A DNA stretch of 64,000 bases from DSSM01 sp964484125 (GCA_964484125.1 CAZAEK010000002.1:1-64000); one strand, 5' to 3'. Numbered from the stretch's first letter, positions 1 through 8,396 are shown. Notes: generated from the sequence alone by a model not told the origin. Numbers and translations are program-made.

Positions 1-122
1 CAGGAACATATACGGAAGAATTTAACGGAATAAATCTTTCGAGCGGAGTTTATTTCCTGCGGATAATTGTGAATGAGGGGAAAGAATTTGTTGATGTGAA
101 GAAGATGGTGCTAATTAAGTGA
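1..122 (+). CDS. C-terminal end of a T9SS-sorted secreted protein (partial)
   Basis: An open frame enters from the left edge (first full codon at position 3) and stops at TGA 120-122. The visible 39 residues include LSSGVYFLR and end in KKMVLIK. This matches the last part of the Por secretion system (type IX) C-terminal sorting domain, and closely resembles the tail of the 9895-13032 protein in this window. The cargo part lies outside the window, so its role is unknown. The family fact is that such tails direct outer-membrane translocation and are then cleaved. Confidence 0.75.
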   Translation, partial: GTYTEEFNGINLSSGVYFLRIIVNEGKEFVDVKKMVLIK

Positions 123-147
123 AAAGTTACTCAAGTTGAAAGTTATT

Positions 148-198
148 CTCGTTGCTATGCAAGAGTCCCGAGAGCTCGGGATAAACTATAGCAACGAG
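148..198. repeat. Nested inverted repeat, possible terminator or small repeat element
   Basis: Outer 11-base arms CTCGTTGCTAT (148-158) and ATAGCAACGAG (188-198) are perfectly complementary. They enclose an inner hairpin with arms TCCCGA (166-171) and TCGGGA (176-181) around a GAGC loop. It lies 25 bases after the stop of the partial T9SS gene and just before the next promoter. No T-run follows, so a classical intrinsic terminator is less likely than a mobile palindromic repeat unit. Its copy number elsewhere cannot be seen here. Confidence 0.5.
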
Positions 199-199
199 T

Positions 200-228
200 T
201 TGACACATCGTTCTTTTCTGTTTATATT
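200..228 (+). promoter_or_regulatory. Sigma70-like promoter for the thioredoxin-TPR gene
   Basis: TTGACA at 200-205 and TATATT at 223-228 are separated by exactly 17 bases, followed 42 bases later by the ATG at 271. This is near the generic sigma70 consensus rather than the Bacteroidota TAnnTTTG form seen before the tRNA gene. It abuts the outer arm of the nested hairpin (ends 198). The call rests on motif match only. Confidence 0.45.
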
Positions 229-270
229 ATTCTCTTTTTTAATTAATTTCAGCAAAACTAAAATTCAATT

Positions 271-1350
271 ATGAAAATAAAACTGTTTGTAGTATTTATT
301 TTGTTGACGCTGGGAGTCTCGCTAAATAGCTATTCAGATGAAATAAAATTTGAAAAGGGTTCTTTTGCCGAAGTGCTCGCCCTCGCTAAAGAACAAAACA
401 GAATTGTGATGATAGATTTCTACACTGACTGGTGTAAATGGTGCGTTGAACTTGATAATTTTGTATATACAAATCCTGATGTGGCAAAATTTGCAAATGA
501 AAATCAAATCAACTGGAAAATTGATGCTGAAAAAGGTGAAGGACCGGAACTCGCTAAAAAATACAATGTCAGCGGTTATCCTACAATATTGTTTGTTGAT
601 TATCTTGGGACAGAAATTGACAGAATTGTAGGTTATTTCCCGGCAGGTCCTTTTCTTAAGTCAATGAGGGAAATTGTTGACGGCTCAAACAGCATGATTA
701 CTCTGAAAAGGAAACTTGTAGAAAATCCGGATGATGTTATTGCAAACTTTAAGTATGCAGAAAAAGTTCTTAATTATGGAAATTCAGAAGAAGCAAAGAC
801 TTATTTCAGAAAAGTAATGGAACTCGATAAGTATAATCAAAGCGGTTATGCCGATGATGCGGAATTATATAACGCTATGTTCACGGGTAAAAGCGAGGAA
901 ATTGAAAAATGGATTCAAAAATATCCGAACAGCAATATGCTGAAATCTGCCTATTCTATGGTTGCTGAAACTGCTTTTATGGAAAATAACGACTATTCTA
1001 AAGCCCGTAAATATTATGACCTTGCTTTTGAAAAATTCGGCAGAGATGATGATGAACTGAACTTCAGCTATTCTCAGTTTTTACTTACGAAAATGTACAG
1101 TGTCTATAAAAATGAAAATGCTTCTAAAGAAGATATAGAAGCAACTCTTAAATGTGCAGACGAATGCCTTACTCTCGTGAAAGGTAGTATAAATGAGGGC
1201 AGTGTATATTATTATCAATCGGAGTTTTATATGCGTCTTGGTGATTTTGAAAATGCAATAAAAGCTATTGACGGTGCTCTTGAAATCCACAATAAAAAAT
1301 CTTATCAGGAGCAGAAAGAAAAAATCTTAAAGAAAAGAGATTCTAAATAA
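271..1350 (+). CDS. Exported thioredoxin-fold protein with TPR-like C-terminal half
   Basis: 359 residues. Residues 1-22 are a signal peptide (charged start, hydrophobic FVVFILLTLGVSL). Residues 26-135 form a thioredoxin fold with active site C55-K-W-C58 and the cis-proline in GYPT (P104), so a periplasmic thiol-disulfide role is likely. From about residue 145 on there are helical pairs of TPR type, for example 'ENPDDVIANFKYAEKVLNYG' and a last pair near 315-345, suited to binding partner proteins. The stop overlaps the start of guaD by one base (A at 1350), so the two are probably cotranscribed. Reductase versus chaperone function is not decided by sequence. Confidence 0.8.
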   Translation: MKIKLFVVFILLTLGVSLNSYSDEIKFEKGSFAEVLALAKEQNRIVMIDFYTDWCKWCVELDNFVYTNPDVAKFANENQINWKIDAEKGEGPELAKKYNVSGYPTILFVDYLGTEIDRIVGYFPAGPFLKSMREIVDGSNSMITLKRKLVENPDDVIANFKYAEKVLNYGNSEEAKTYFRKVMELDKYNQSGYADDAELYNAMFTGKSEEIEKWIQKYPNSNMLKSAYSMVAETAFMENNDYSKARKYYDLAFEKFGRDDDELNFSYSQFLLTKMYSVYKNENASKEDIEATLKCADECLTLVKGSINEGSVYYYQSEFYMRLGDFENAIKAIDGALEIHNKKSYQEQKEKILKKRDSK

Positions 1351-1823
1351 TGTCCTATAACGAAAAATTTCTTCGTGAGGCAATTAATCTTTCAATCGAA
1401 AATGTTAAAAATGGTACAGGCGGTCCTTTTGGTGCAGTAATAGTGAAAAACGGTGAAATTATTTCTACAGGAGTGAACAGGGTTACTACTAATAATGACC
1501 CAACAGCTCACGCCGAGATTGAAGCTATAAGGTCTGCCTGTTCCAAACTTAACAATTTTCTGCTTAAGGATTGCGAAATTTACTCCAGCTGTGAGCCATG
1601 TCCAATGTGTCTTTCCGCAATTTACTGGGCGCATATTGATAAAATTTATTACGCAAATACTCGCGAAGATGCTGAAAAAATAAATTTCAGTGATAATCTT
1701 ATCTATAAGGAAATTAATCTTCCTCCTCCGGATAGAACTATTCCTGCCGAACAATATCTGAGAAATGAAGGGTTGAAAGCTTTTGAACTCTGGGAAAATT
1801 CAGAAAATAAAATATCTTATTAA
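1350..1823 (+). CDS. guaD: Guanine deaminase (cytidine deaminase-fold, GuaD type)
   Basis: 157 residues, the length of Bacillus GuaD. It converts guanine to xanthine in purine salvage. The zinc site is visible: H54-A-E56 (proton shuttle Glu56) and P-C84-P-M-C87. GGPFGAVIV near residue 24, NDPTAHAE, and IYKEI followed by RTIP near the C terminus match the guanine deaminase branch better than tRNA adenosine deaminase (TadA) or ComEB. The ATG at 1350 overlaps the preceding stop by one base. The stop overlaps the convergent chrA stop (1820-1823). Confidence 0.88.
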   Translation: MSYNEKFLREAINLSIENVKNGTGGPFGAVIVKNGEIISTGVNRVTTNNDPTAHAEIEAIRSACSKLNNFLLKDCEIYSSCEPCPMCLSAIYWAHIDKIYYANTREDAEKINFSDNLIYKEINLPPPDRTIPAEQYLRNEGLKAFELWENSENKISY

Positions 1824-2968
1824 ATTATAAGTGTTTTTATTATTATACCTGCTATTGCGGATAGCAGTATCAGGTATAGTGCATTTAGTTTAGTAGAAAA
1901 TAGTAATATCATTGCAATTATAAATAATACTATTGCGTATAAATCAGTTAATGAATCAATTGATAAGAAATATGCCGTAGATAATATTGCTCCAATTGCT
2001 GCGGCGTTTGCACCTTTTATCAATGAGCGCAGATAAAAATTATCTTTGAATTTGTTTATTCTGGGTGCAAGCAACATTACAAAGACAAAAGTAGGTAAAA
2101 ATATAAATACTGTTGATATTACCGAACCCGGTAATCCCGCTACCATGTATCCAATAAACGTTGATGTTATAACTACCGGTCCTGGTGTAATCTGCCCGAA
2201 TGCAATTCCGTCAATAAATTCTTTTGCAGTCAGCCAGCCAAGTTTCTCAACAACTTCCTGACGTAAGACCCCAACTATTACAAATCCGCTTCCGTATGTA
2301 AGTGAACCGACTTTTAAAAATAACAGCGAAAGGTCTGTAAATTTTTCGTTGAAACTTACCTTTAGATTCTGCCATATTGCTAAAATGGGATTTATCAACG
2401 GTATCAGCAGTATTGCAGAAAAAATGTTCAGCTTTTTGTCTTTATTTGTAAATGAATAATATAACAGCGATAACACTGCTGAAATAATTATAAGATATAT
2501 AATATTAAATCTTAAAAATATTCCCGTTAATATTGATGCAAAAAATATTCCGTATAAGAAAAAATCTTTTTTAAATAATGAAGTGCTGAGTTTAAATCCC
2601 GAGTGAAAAATTATTGCGGTTATTACAGGGGCGAGTCCGTATAAAGCATATTTTACGTATGTAATATCTTTATATTGTAAATAAAAAATTGAAAACCCTA
2701 AAAGTAACAAAAATGAAGGAAAAACCAGTCCAAAGCCTGCAAGGACTGCACCATTAATTCCTTTCCGATAATAACCTGTATATAACGCTACCTGAAATGC
2801 GAGAGGACCGGGAGCTATCTGTGAATATCCGATGTAATTTTCAAATTCCTGCATTGTTATCCAGTTTTTCCTTAGCACAAGGTCTTTTCGCATTATCTCT
2901 ATAATTGCAAGCGGTCCTCCAAAACCTGTAATTCCAAGTATCAGAAAATATTTTAGTATTTCAATCAC
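1820..2968 (-). CDS. chrA: Chromate/anion transporter, ChrA family
   Basis: 382 residues, the size of two-domain (bidomain) CHR transporters. The two halves each begin with a Gly-rich signature: FGGPLAIIEIM with YSQIAPGPLAFQVALYTGY in the first, and YGSGFVIVGVLRQEVV with FGQITPGPVVI in the second. About ten hydrophobic segments are present. The family exports chromate or related oxyanions by ion-coupled transport; the true substrate is not shown by sequence. It is convergent with guaD and its 5' side faces the first hairpin-repeat cluster. Confidence 0.88.
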   Translation of the reverse strand: MIEILKYFLILGITGFGGPLAIIEIMRKDLVLRKNWITMQEFENYIGYSQIAPGPLAFQVALYTGYYRKGINGAVLAGFGLVFPSFLLLLGFSIFYLQYKDITYVKYALYGLAPVITAIIFHSGFKLSTSLFKKDFFLYGIFFASILTGIFLRFNIIYLIIISAVLSLLYYSFTNKDKKLNIFSAILLIPLINPILAIWQNLKVSFNEKFTDLSLLFLKVGSLTYGSGFVIVGVLRQEVVEKLGWLTAKEFIDGIAFGQITPGPVVITSTFIGYMVAGLPGSVISTVFIFLPTFVFVMLLAPRINKFKDNFYLRSLIKGANAAAIGAILSTAYFLSIDSLTDLYAIVLFIIAMILLFSTKLNALYLILLSAIAGIIIKTLII

Positions 2969-2990
2969 TAATTAATTCTTATTTTACAAG

Positions 2991-3197
2991 CAATCCCGTA
3001 GGGATTGAATGTTTGTAGANNNNNNNNNNNNNNNNNNNNNNNNNNNNNNNNNNNNNNNNNNNNNNNNNNNNNNNNNNNNNNNNNNNNNNNNNNNNNNNNN
3101 NNNNNNNNNNNNNNNNNNNCAATCCCGTAGGGATTGAATGTTTGTAGATAATGATACGTCAAAGAACCTGACCCCGTAGGGGTCATACGTTTGTAGA
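2991..3197 (+). repeat. Cluster of three CCCGTAGGG hairpin repeats around a 100-N gap
   Basis: Three copies in plus orientation: 2991-3019, 3120-3148 and 3170-3197. The first two are identical (arms AATCCC/GGGATT, loop GTA). The third has arms GACCCC/GGGGTC with the same GTA loop. All end in the constant tail [AC]GTTTGTAGA. The N run (3020-3119) sits exactly between two identical copies, which suggests a collapsed repeat rather than real missing unique sequence. The copies lie between the pterin dehydratase stop and the chrA start. Confidence 0.85.
3020..3119. other. Assembly gap (100 Ns)
   Basis: Exactly 100 unknown bases, the usual placeholder for a scaffold gap of unknown length. It is flanked on both sides by the same 29-base hairpin repeat. 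Any open frame running through it is artificial. Confidence 0.98.
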
Positions 3198-3219
3198 ATC
3201 ATGTTCTTCTAATATATCG

Positions 3220-3507
3220 CTATGAAAATAATCTTAACTTTTCTATCTCTTTTGCTATGTTGATGTCTTTCTCTGTAATTCCGCCTTCCGTATGTGTTGA
3301 AAACGCAACCAATACGGATGAATATTTCAATGTCAAATAGTCAGGGTGATGGTCAAATTGCTGACATAATGCGCCTATTCCAGATGTTAAAGCCATCGTA
3401 TTTGCAAAGTTACCTGTCTTGTATTCTTTAACTATCGAGCCGTTTTTGTATTCCCAGCCCGGCATGTTTTCGAGTTCTTTAGTTAATTGTGTTTCGGTTA
3501 GTTTCAT
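3220..3507 (-). CDS. phhB: Pterin-4a-carbinolamine dehydratase
   Basis: 95 residues, a full-length single-domain PCD. The active-site pattern 'FDHHPDY' (about residues 51-57), preceded by a tryptophan-containing strand PGWEYK and followed by LTLKYSSVLVAFSTHTEGGIT, is diagnostic. The enzyme dehydrates 4a-hydroxytetrahydropterin made by aromatic amino acid hydroxylases. No such hydroxylase is in this window, so the partner reaction is unknown. The gene stands alone between two clusters of hairpin repeats, which probably form its 5' and 3' untranslated regions. Confidence 0.88.
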   Translation of the reverse strand: MKLTETQLTKELENMPGWEYKNGSIVKEYKTGNFANTMALTSGIGALCQQFDHHPDYLTLKYSSVLVAFSTHTEGGITEKDINIAKEIEKLRLFS

Positions 3508-3540
3508 ATTTTTTATATTTTATTATTTTTTTGTTTTACT

Positions 3541-3562
3541 TTCCCAAGCCGGAGCTTAGGAA
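3541..3562. repeat. Short palindrome TTCCCAAGC-CGGA-GCTTAGGAA
   Basis: Arms of nine bases (3541-3549 and 3554-3562) pair with one mismatch around a CGGA loop, followed by CGAG. It is distinct from the CCCGTAGGG family. From memory it resembles dispersed 'CGTTCCCAAGCTCCGGCTTGGGAACG'-type palindromes found in several phyla; that resemblance was not checked. It lies upstream of the pterin dehydratase gene. Confidence 0.5.
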
Positions 3563-3590
3563 CGAGGTGAAAAAAGAAATAAATTCATAA

Positions 3591-3663
3591 CTACAAACAT
3601 ATCACCCCTACGGGGTGCCAAGAACGAAACACTACAATCCCGTAGGGATTGAATGTTTGTAGA
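3591..3663. repeat. Pair of oppositely oriented CCCGTAGGG hairpin repeats
   Basis: A minus-orientation copy at 3591-3617 (tail CTACAAACAT then arms CACCCC/GGGGTG) is followed by a plus-orientation copy at 3635-3663 (arms AATCCC/GGGATT, tail ATGTTTGTAGA). They are separated by 17 bases and lie just downstream of the isocitrate dehydrogenase stop. The plus copy is identical in its 29 bases to those at 2991 and 3120. Confidence 0.85.
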
Positions 3664-3686
3664 AATAAAATTTTAGAACATCTCTG

Positions 3687-5141
3687 CTATTGTCCTTGCG
3701 CAAGCGAATAACCTGCCTCTCCGTCAAAATTATACAAATGCTCTGTTTTTATGAAATCAAAACCTGCTTTATTAATTTCAGAAAGAAGTTCAATTACATC
3801 TGTATTAGAAATCACTTTTCCTTTCTCAGGGTGATAGAATCTGCAACGCCAATGATCTGTTATAAATGTCTCAGGCAATCCATCAGGCCATACCTTTGTT
3901 CCTCTGTTACTAATCATAAGTAACTCAAGATTTTTTGTCTTAACTTTTTTTAACGAATTTCCTAAATCATCAGCTGTACCTTTTTTCCAGTGTATAAATA
4001 CATCCACTCCTACGAGTTCTTTTTTTGATATTTTTACTTCTGTCGCTTTTTTCGTTTCAACTGTTTTTATTTCAGATTGCTTATATTCTACGGCTTTCAA
4101 AATGTTTGGTTTCTGTCCAAGTCTCTCAATTATTGCTTCAGCAAATTCTTTTGTACCAACTGATTTTTTACTAATTCCTTCTTTATAAATATCATAGGTG
4201 TGAATTCCGTCTTCAATTGTCTTTAAGAATGCATTATGTACTTTTGTTGCAACATCAAATTGTTTTATGTGAACCAACATCAAAACTGCTCCAAGTAACA
4301 ATCCTGAAGGATTTGCTTCATTTTTACCTGCATGTCTGGGTGCTGAACCGTGAATTGCTTCAAACATTGAACAATGCTCGCCGATGTTAGATGAACCGGC
4401 AAGCCCTACAGAACCGGTCATCATCGCCGCTACGTCAGATAATATATCACCGTATAAATTTTCGAGTACGATTACATCAAAACTTTCAGGTGAAGTTGCC
4501 ATTTTTGCAGCTCCGATGTCAACTATCCATGACTCATTTTCTATGTCAGGATATTCTGCCGCTATTTCATTAAATACTTTGTGAAACAATCCGTCCGTAA
4601 GTTTCATTATATTATCTTTCATAAAACAGGTTACTTTCTTTCTTCCGTTAGCTCTTGCAAATTCAAATGCATACCTGATAATTTTTTCGGAACCCGGTCT
4701 TGTTATTAATTTTAAACATTGATATACCTCATCTGTTTGCCTGTGCTCTATCCCGGCATATAAATCCTCTTCGTTTTCTCTTATAATTACTATATCCATT
4801 TTCGGATGTAATGTTTTGACAAACGGATGATACGATATACAAGGTCTGACATTCGCATATAATCCAAGTGTTTTTCTTGTTGTTACATTTAAACTTTTAA
4901 AACCGCCTCCCTGAGGAGTAGTGATAGGTGCTTTCAAAAAAACTTTTGTTCTTCTTAGTGATTCCCATGCTTCTGGTTCTATGCCTGCGGAGTTTCCTCT
5001 CAAATAAACTTTCTCGCCTATTTCTATGGTTTCGATATCAATCTGCGCTCCGGCAGCTAAAATAATTTTCAATGTAGCATCCATTATCTCGGGTCCGATT
5101 CCGTCTCCGTGTGCTACCGTAATAGGAACTTTATTTGACAT
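3687..5141 (-). CDS. icd: NADP-dependent isocitrate dehydrogenase with C-terminal extension
   Basis: 484 residues. Residues 1 to about 345 are the isocitrate/isopropylmalate dehydrogenase fold: HGDGIGPEI at the N terminus, substrate-phosphate region NVTTRKTLGLYANVRP, metal site NLYGDILSDVAA, and nucleotide-loop HGSAPRHAGKNEANP. Residues from about 375 form an extra domain (IHWKKGTADDLGNSLKKV...) like that of Thermus and Rickettsia enzymes, which is why it is longer than the Escherichia coli enzyme (416). It makes 2-oxoglutarate in the TCA cycle, the step after the aconitase encoded at 17245-19488. It is divergent from lemA across 170 bases. Confidence 0.9.
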   Translation of the reverse strand: MSNKVPITVAHGDGIGPEIMDATLKIILAAGAQIDIETIEIGEKVYLRGNSAGIEPEAWESLRRTKVFLKAPITTPQGGGFKSLNVTTRKTLGLYANVRPCISYHPFVKTLHPKMDIVIIRENEEDLYAGIEHRQTDEVYQCLKLITRPGSEKIIRYAFEFARANGRKKVTCFMKDNIMKLTDGLFHKVFNEIAAEYPDIENESWIVDIGAAKMATSPESFDVIVLENLYGDILSDVAAMMTGSVGLAGSSNIGEHCSMFEAIHGSAPRHAGKNEANPSGLLLGAVLMLVHIKQFDVATKVHNAFLKTIEDGIHTYDIYKEGISKKSVGTKEFAEAIIERLGQKPNILKAVEYKQSEIKTVETKKATEVKISKKELVGVDVFIHWKKGTADDLGNSLKKVKTKNLELLMISNRGTKVWPDGLPETFITDHWRCRFYHPEKGKVISNTDVIELLSEINKAGFDFIKTEHLYNFDGEAGYSLAQGQ

Positions 5142-5280
5142 TATATAAATTTTAATTTTTAATAATCTGCAATATACTAAAATTAAACGAAAAAAAGAAT
5201 CTTAAGTTCTTATTAACAATTACTTAATATAATATCATATATATTTAAAAATCTGTAGTTTTTTAAAGTTAAAAAAAATG

Positions 5281-5288
5281 TATTTTTG
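5281..5288 (+). promoter_or_regulatory. Possible -7 element for lemA
   Basis: TATTTTTG matches the Bacteroidota -7 consensus TAnnTTTG and ends 23 bases before the lemA ATG. No good -33 TTTG is found about 20 bases upstream, so this is a partial match in very AT-rich sequence. Confidence 0.3.
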
Positions 5289-5311
5289 TAAGATAAATTA
5301 AAATAAAAAAA

Positions 5312-5920
5312 ATGAAAAAGAATTTTTTATTACTGTTTATATTAGCTATAATATCTGTCTCACTATATGGTTGCGGATACAACACACTCGTAAGCGAGGA
5401 AGAAAATGTAAAACAAGCGTGGGCACAGGTTGAAAATCAGTATCAGAGAAGAATGGATTTAATTCCGAATCTTGTTAAAACTGTTGAAGGTGCTGCAGAC
5501 TTTGAAAAATCAGTATTAACTGAAGTAACAGATGCCCGTTCAAGAGTAGGACAGACAAAAATCTCAGCAGATGATTTAAGCGACCCTGAAAAATTTGAGA
5601 AATTTCAGAAAGCTCAGGATCAGCTATCAAGTGCAATTTCTCGTTTGTTAATGGTAACAGAGAATTATCCTCAACTCAAATCCAATGAAAATTTTCTGAC
5701 TTTACAGGCACAGCTCGAAGGAACAGAGAACAGGATTTCAGTAGAAAGAAAAAAATTCAATGAAGCAGTTCAGTTATTTAATTCAACAGCGAGGTCATTC
5801 CCGACAGTAATTACAGCAAAAATATTTGGTTTTAAAGAGAAAGAATATTTTAAAGCGAAAGAAGGAAGTGATCAGGCGCCTGATGTAAAATTTGATTTCA
5901 AGAAGGAAGAAAAGAAATAA
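5312..5920 (+). CDS. lemA: LemA family lipoprotein
   Basis: 202 residues. A signal peptide of about 20 residues ends in the lipobox LYGC (Cys21), so it should be a lipid-anchored envelope protein. The LemA signature follows: EENVKQAWAQVENQYQRRMDLIPNLV, then long helices and ENRISVERKKFNEAVQLFN. LemA proteins form a helical bundle of unknown biochemical role, often beside TPM-domain proteins. Here no such partner follows; a nucleotidyltransferase gene begins 37 bases later. Confidence 0.9.
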   Translation: MKKNFLLLFILAIISVSLYGCGYNTLVSEEENVKQAWAQVENQYQRRMDLIPNLVKTVEGAADFEKSVLTEVTDARSRVGQTKISADDLSDPEKFEKFQKAQDQLSSAISRLLMVTENYPQLKSNENFLTLQAQLEGTENRISVERKKFNEAVQLFNSTARSFPTVITAKIFGFKEKEYFKAKEGSDQAPDVKFDFKKEEKK

Positions 5921-5957
5921 TTCAAATAATATCAGTTAACTTAAAATATAAAAGATA

Positions 5958-8396
5958 GTGCAAGCAGTAATAATGGCAGGCGGTTTTGGAACAAGACTAA
6001 GACCCCTGACGAATAATATGCCAAAACCAATGGTACCGGTTGTAAATAAACCGATGCTGGATCATCTGATATCACTGCTCAAAATGCATAATATCAAAGA
6101 GTATATTATGCTTTTATTTTATCAGTCAGATATCATTAAAAACTATTTCGGAGACGGTTCAGCTTTTGGTGTTAAAATAGATTATATACTTCCCGAGATG
6201 GATTTTGGTACTGCGGGCGCAGTCAGACTTTCCGAAGAATATATTAAAGATGATTTTTTGGTTATCAGCGGTGATGTTTTAACAGATTTCAACCTTTCTG
6301 ATTTTTATAATTTCCACAAAGAAAAGAAAACTATAGCTTCTATATCCCTTTACAGTTCTGATAATCCACTCCAATACGGAATTGTATTAACTAATGCTGA
6401 AAACAGAATTGTAAGATTTCTTGAAAAACCATCTTCTTCAGAAGTTTTTTCTGATACAATAAATACCGGAATATATTATTTCAATAAAGAAGTTTTTCAG
6501 TATATTCCAGAAAACGAAAATTTTGATTTCTCAAAGGATTTATTTCCTCTATTATTAAAAAACGATGTTCCTCTGTATGGCTTTAAAAGTAAAGGATACT
6601 GGCGGGATGTCGGAAATCTTGAAGAATATATACATTCAAATTTAGATGCATTGAAAGGAGAACTTGATTATATCCAGGCAAGAGATGAAAAAGGTAATTG
6701 TATAAGTCCTACAGCAAAGATAGATCCAAAAGCTATTATTGAAAATAGTATAATAGGAGATAACGTAGTAGTAGAAAAAAACGCAGAAATAAAAAATTCT
6801 GTAATATGGAATAATGTAAAAGTTGGCGAGAAGACAAAAATATTATTTGACGTTGTTGGTATGAATACAGAAATAGATGCAAATACAAGGATTAATGATT
6901 TTGTATTTATAGGTGATAATTGTAAAATCGGAAAAAATGTTTTTGTAAGTTCAAGCATTAAAATCTGGGATAAGAAAATCGTAAATAATAATGCAAAGAT
7001 TACCAGGAGTCTGATTTATGAGGACGCATTTTTCAATGAGCTTTTCACTGATTCAAGAATAACCGGGCTTTCAAATCTTCAGGTAAATCCGGAATTTGCT
7101 TCAAAACTCGGTTCAGCTTATGGTGCTTTTATCGGGCAGAATAAAACTGTACTTGTGGGAAGAGATATTGACGATATATCGAATATGATTAAAAGATCAA
7201 TAACAAGTGGAATTATGTCAGCCGGGGTAAATGTAAACGACCTGCAGGTAATATCTATACCTATAATGAGGCAGGAATTGCAGAACGGTCATGGTATGGG
7301 TGGAATTTTCGTCAGAAAATCACCATTCGATAAAGGTACAACTGATATTATTTTTATTGATAAAGATGGAAAAGATCTGACGGTAAGCAAAACGAAATCA
7401 ATTGAAAGATTATATTTTACAGAAGAATATCAGCGGGCAGACTTTTTTAATGTTGGTTTTTTGAAATATCCAGAGCGAACAAATGAAAAGTATAAAGAGC
7501 ATTTTCTGAAAACCCTTGATGTAGATGCAATCAAAAAGAAAAAGTTTAAACTTGTTATAGATTATTCATTCGGTATTACATCAACAATTTTTCCTAATAT
7601 TCTTGGTGAGTTCAAATGCGAGACTGTTTCCTTATCGGCACACCTTGATAAGGAAAAAATTACTCGCGATAAAAATGAATTTACAACTGCACTTGAAAAT
7701 TTCAGTTATGTTGTAAAGTCACTGGGCTATGATTACGGATTTATGCTTGATTCAGGCGGAGAAACTATATGGATGACAAATAAAGATGGAAAAGTGATAA
7801 ATGACGACAGATTCCTTTCCCTTGTATTGAAATTATTTTTAATGGTTACTCCTGATGTTAAAAAAATCGGAGTCCCTGTACAGGCATCTGGAGAAATTGA
7901 TTTAATCGCTGCAGACCATGGAATAGAAGTTGTAAGAGTCAAGGATTCACACTATGCAATGATGGCAATTCTTGATAATAAAGACGTAGCTTTTGTAGGT
8001 GGAACGAGAAGAGGATTTTTATTCCCGAAGTATCTTAAAGCTACTGACGGAATGTATTCCATTGCCAAGATTCTCGAAATGCTTGCCAAAGCAGATAAGA
8101 CGATAGATGAAATTGATTATTTAATACCACGGCTATTTATGAAAAAAGTCAATATTCCATGCGTAAAAGAGGAAAAAGGAATGATAATGAGGAAATTCAT
8201 GGAAGATAACACACAATATGAACAAATGCTGATAGATGGTGTCAAATTGTTTTTAAACGAAACTGATACAGTCCTTTGCATGCCGGATAAGACAAGAGAT
8301 CTGATACATCTGAATGTAGAATCAAATTCTCCGGGTAAAACGGAACATTTGTTAGATGAATATAAAGAAAAACTTGAGAAATATATTACAAAATAA
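5958..8396 (+). CDS. Sugar-1-phosphate nucleotidyltransferase fused to a degenerate phosphomannomutase
   Basis: 812 residues with a GTG start. Residues 1-235 are a nucleotidyltransferase with GGFGTRLRPLTNNMPKPMVPV at the N terminus and a GDVLTDF metal site. About 250-370 is a left-handed beta-helix of hexapeptide repeats (IENSIIGDNVVVEKNAEIKNSV). About 380-812 is a phosphohexomutase fold. The catalytic phosphoserine motif (TASHNP type) is replaced near residue 448 by GGIFVRKSPF, so mutase activity is unlikely. The arrangement matches two-domain 'mannose-1-phosphate guanylyltransferase' proteins of cyanobacteria and relatives. GDP-mannose synthesis is the best guess, but the nucleotide is not proven. 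Confidence 0.82.
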   Translation: MQAVIMAGGFGTRLRPLTNNMPKPMVPVVNKPMLDHLISLLKMHNIKEYIMLLFYQSDIIKNYFGDGSAFGVKIDYILPEMDFGTAGAVRLSEEYIKDDFLVISGDVLTDFNLSDFYNFHKEKKTIASISLYSSDNPLQYGIVLTNAENRIVRFLEKPSSSEVFSDTINTGIYYFNKEVFQYIPENENFDFSKDLFPLLLKNDVPLYGFKSKGYWRDVGNLEEYIHSNLDALKGELDYIQARDEKGNCISPTAKIDPKAIIENSIIGDNVVVEKNAEIKNSVIWNNVKVGEKTKILFDVVGMNTEIDANTRINDFVFIGDNCKIGKNVFVSSSIKIWDKKIVNNNAKITRSLIYEDAFFNELFTDSRITGLSNLQVNPEFASKLGSAYGAFIGQNKTVLVGRDIDDISNMIKRSITSGIMSAGVNVNDLQVISIPIMRQELQNGHGMGGIFVRKSPFDKGTTDIIFIDKDGKDLTVSKTKSIERLYFTEEYQRADFFNVGFLKYPERTNEKYKEHFLKTLDVDAIKKKKFKLVIDYSFGITSTIFPNILGEFKCETVSLSAHLDKEKITRDKNEFTTALENFSYVVKSLGYDYGFMLDSGGETIWMTNKDGKVINDDRFLSLVLKLFLMVTPDVKKIGVPVQASGEIDLIAADHGIEVVRVKDSHYAMMAILDNKDVAFVGGTRRGFLFPKYLKATDGMYSIAKILEMLAKADKTIDEIDYLIPRLFMKKVNIPCVKEEKGMIMRKFMEDNTQYEQMLIDGVKLFLNETDTVLCMPDKTRDLIHLNVESNSPGKTEHLLDEYKEKLEKYITK

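Noticed and set aside
2968..3202. Minus-strand reading frames between chrA and the pterin dehydratase gene
   Set aside because: They cross the 100-N gap and consist of hairpin repeats read as LQTFNPYG or STNIQSLRD.
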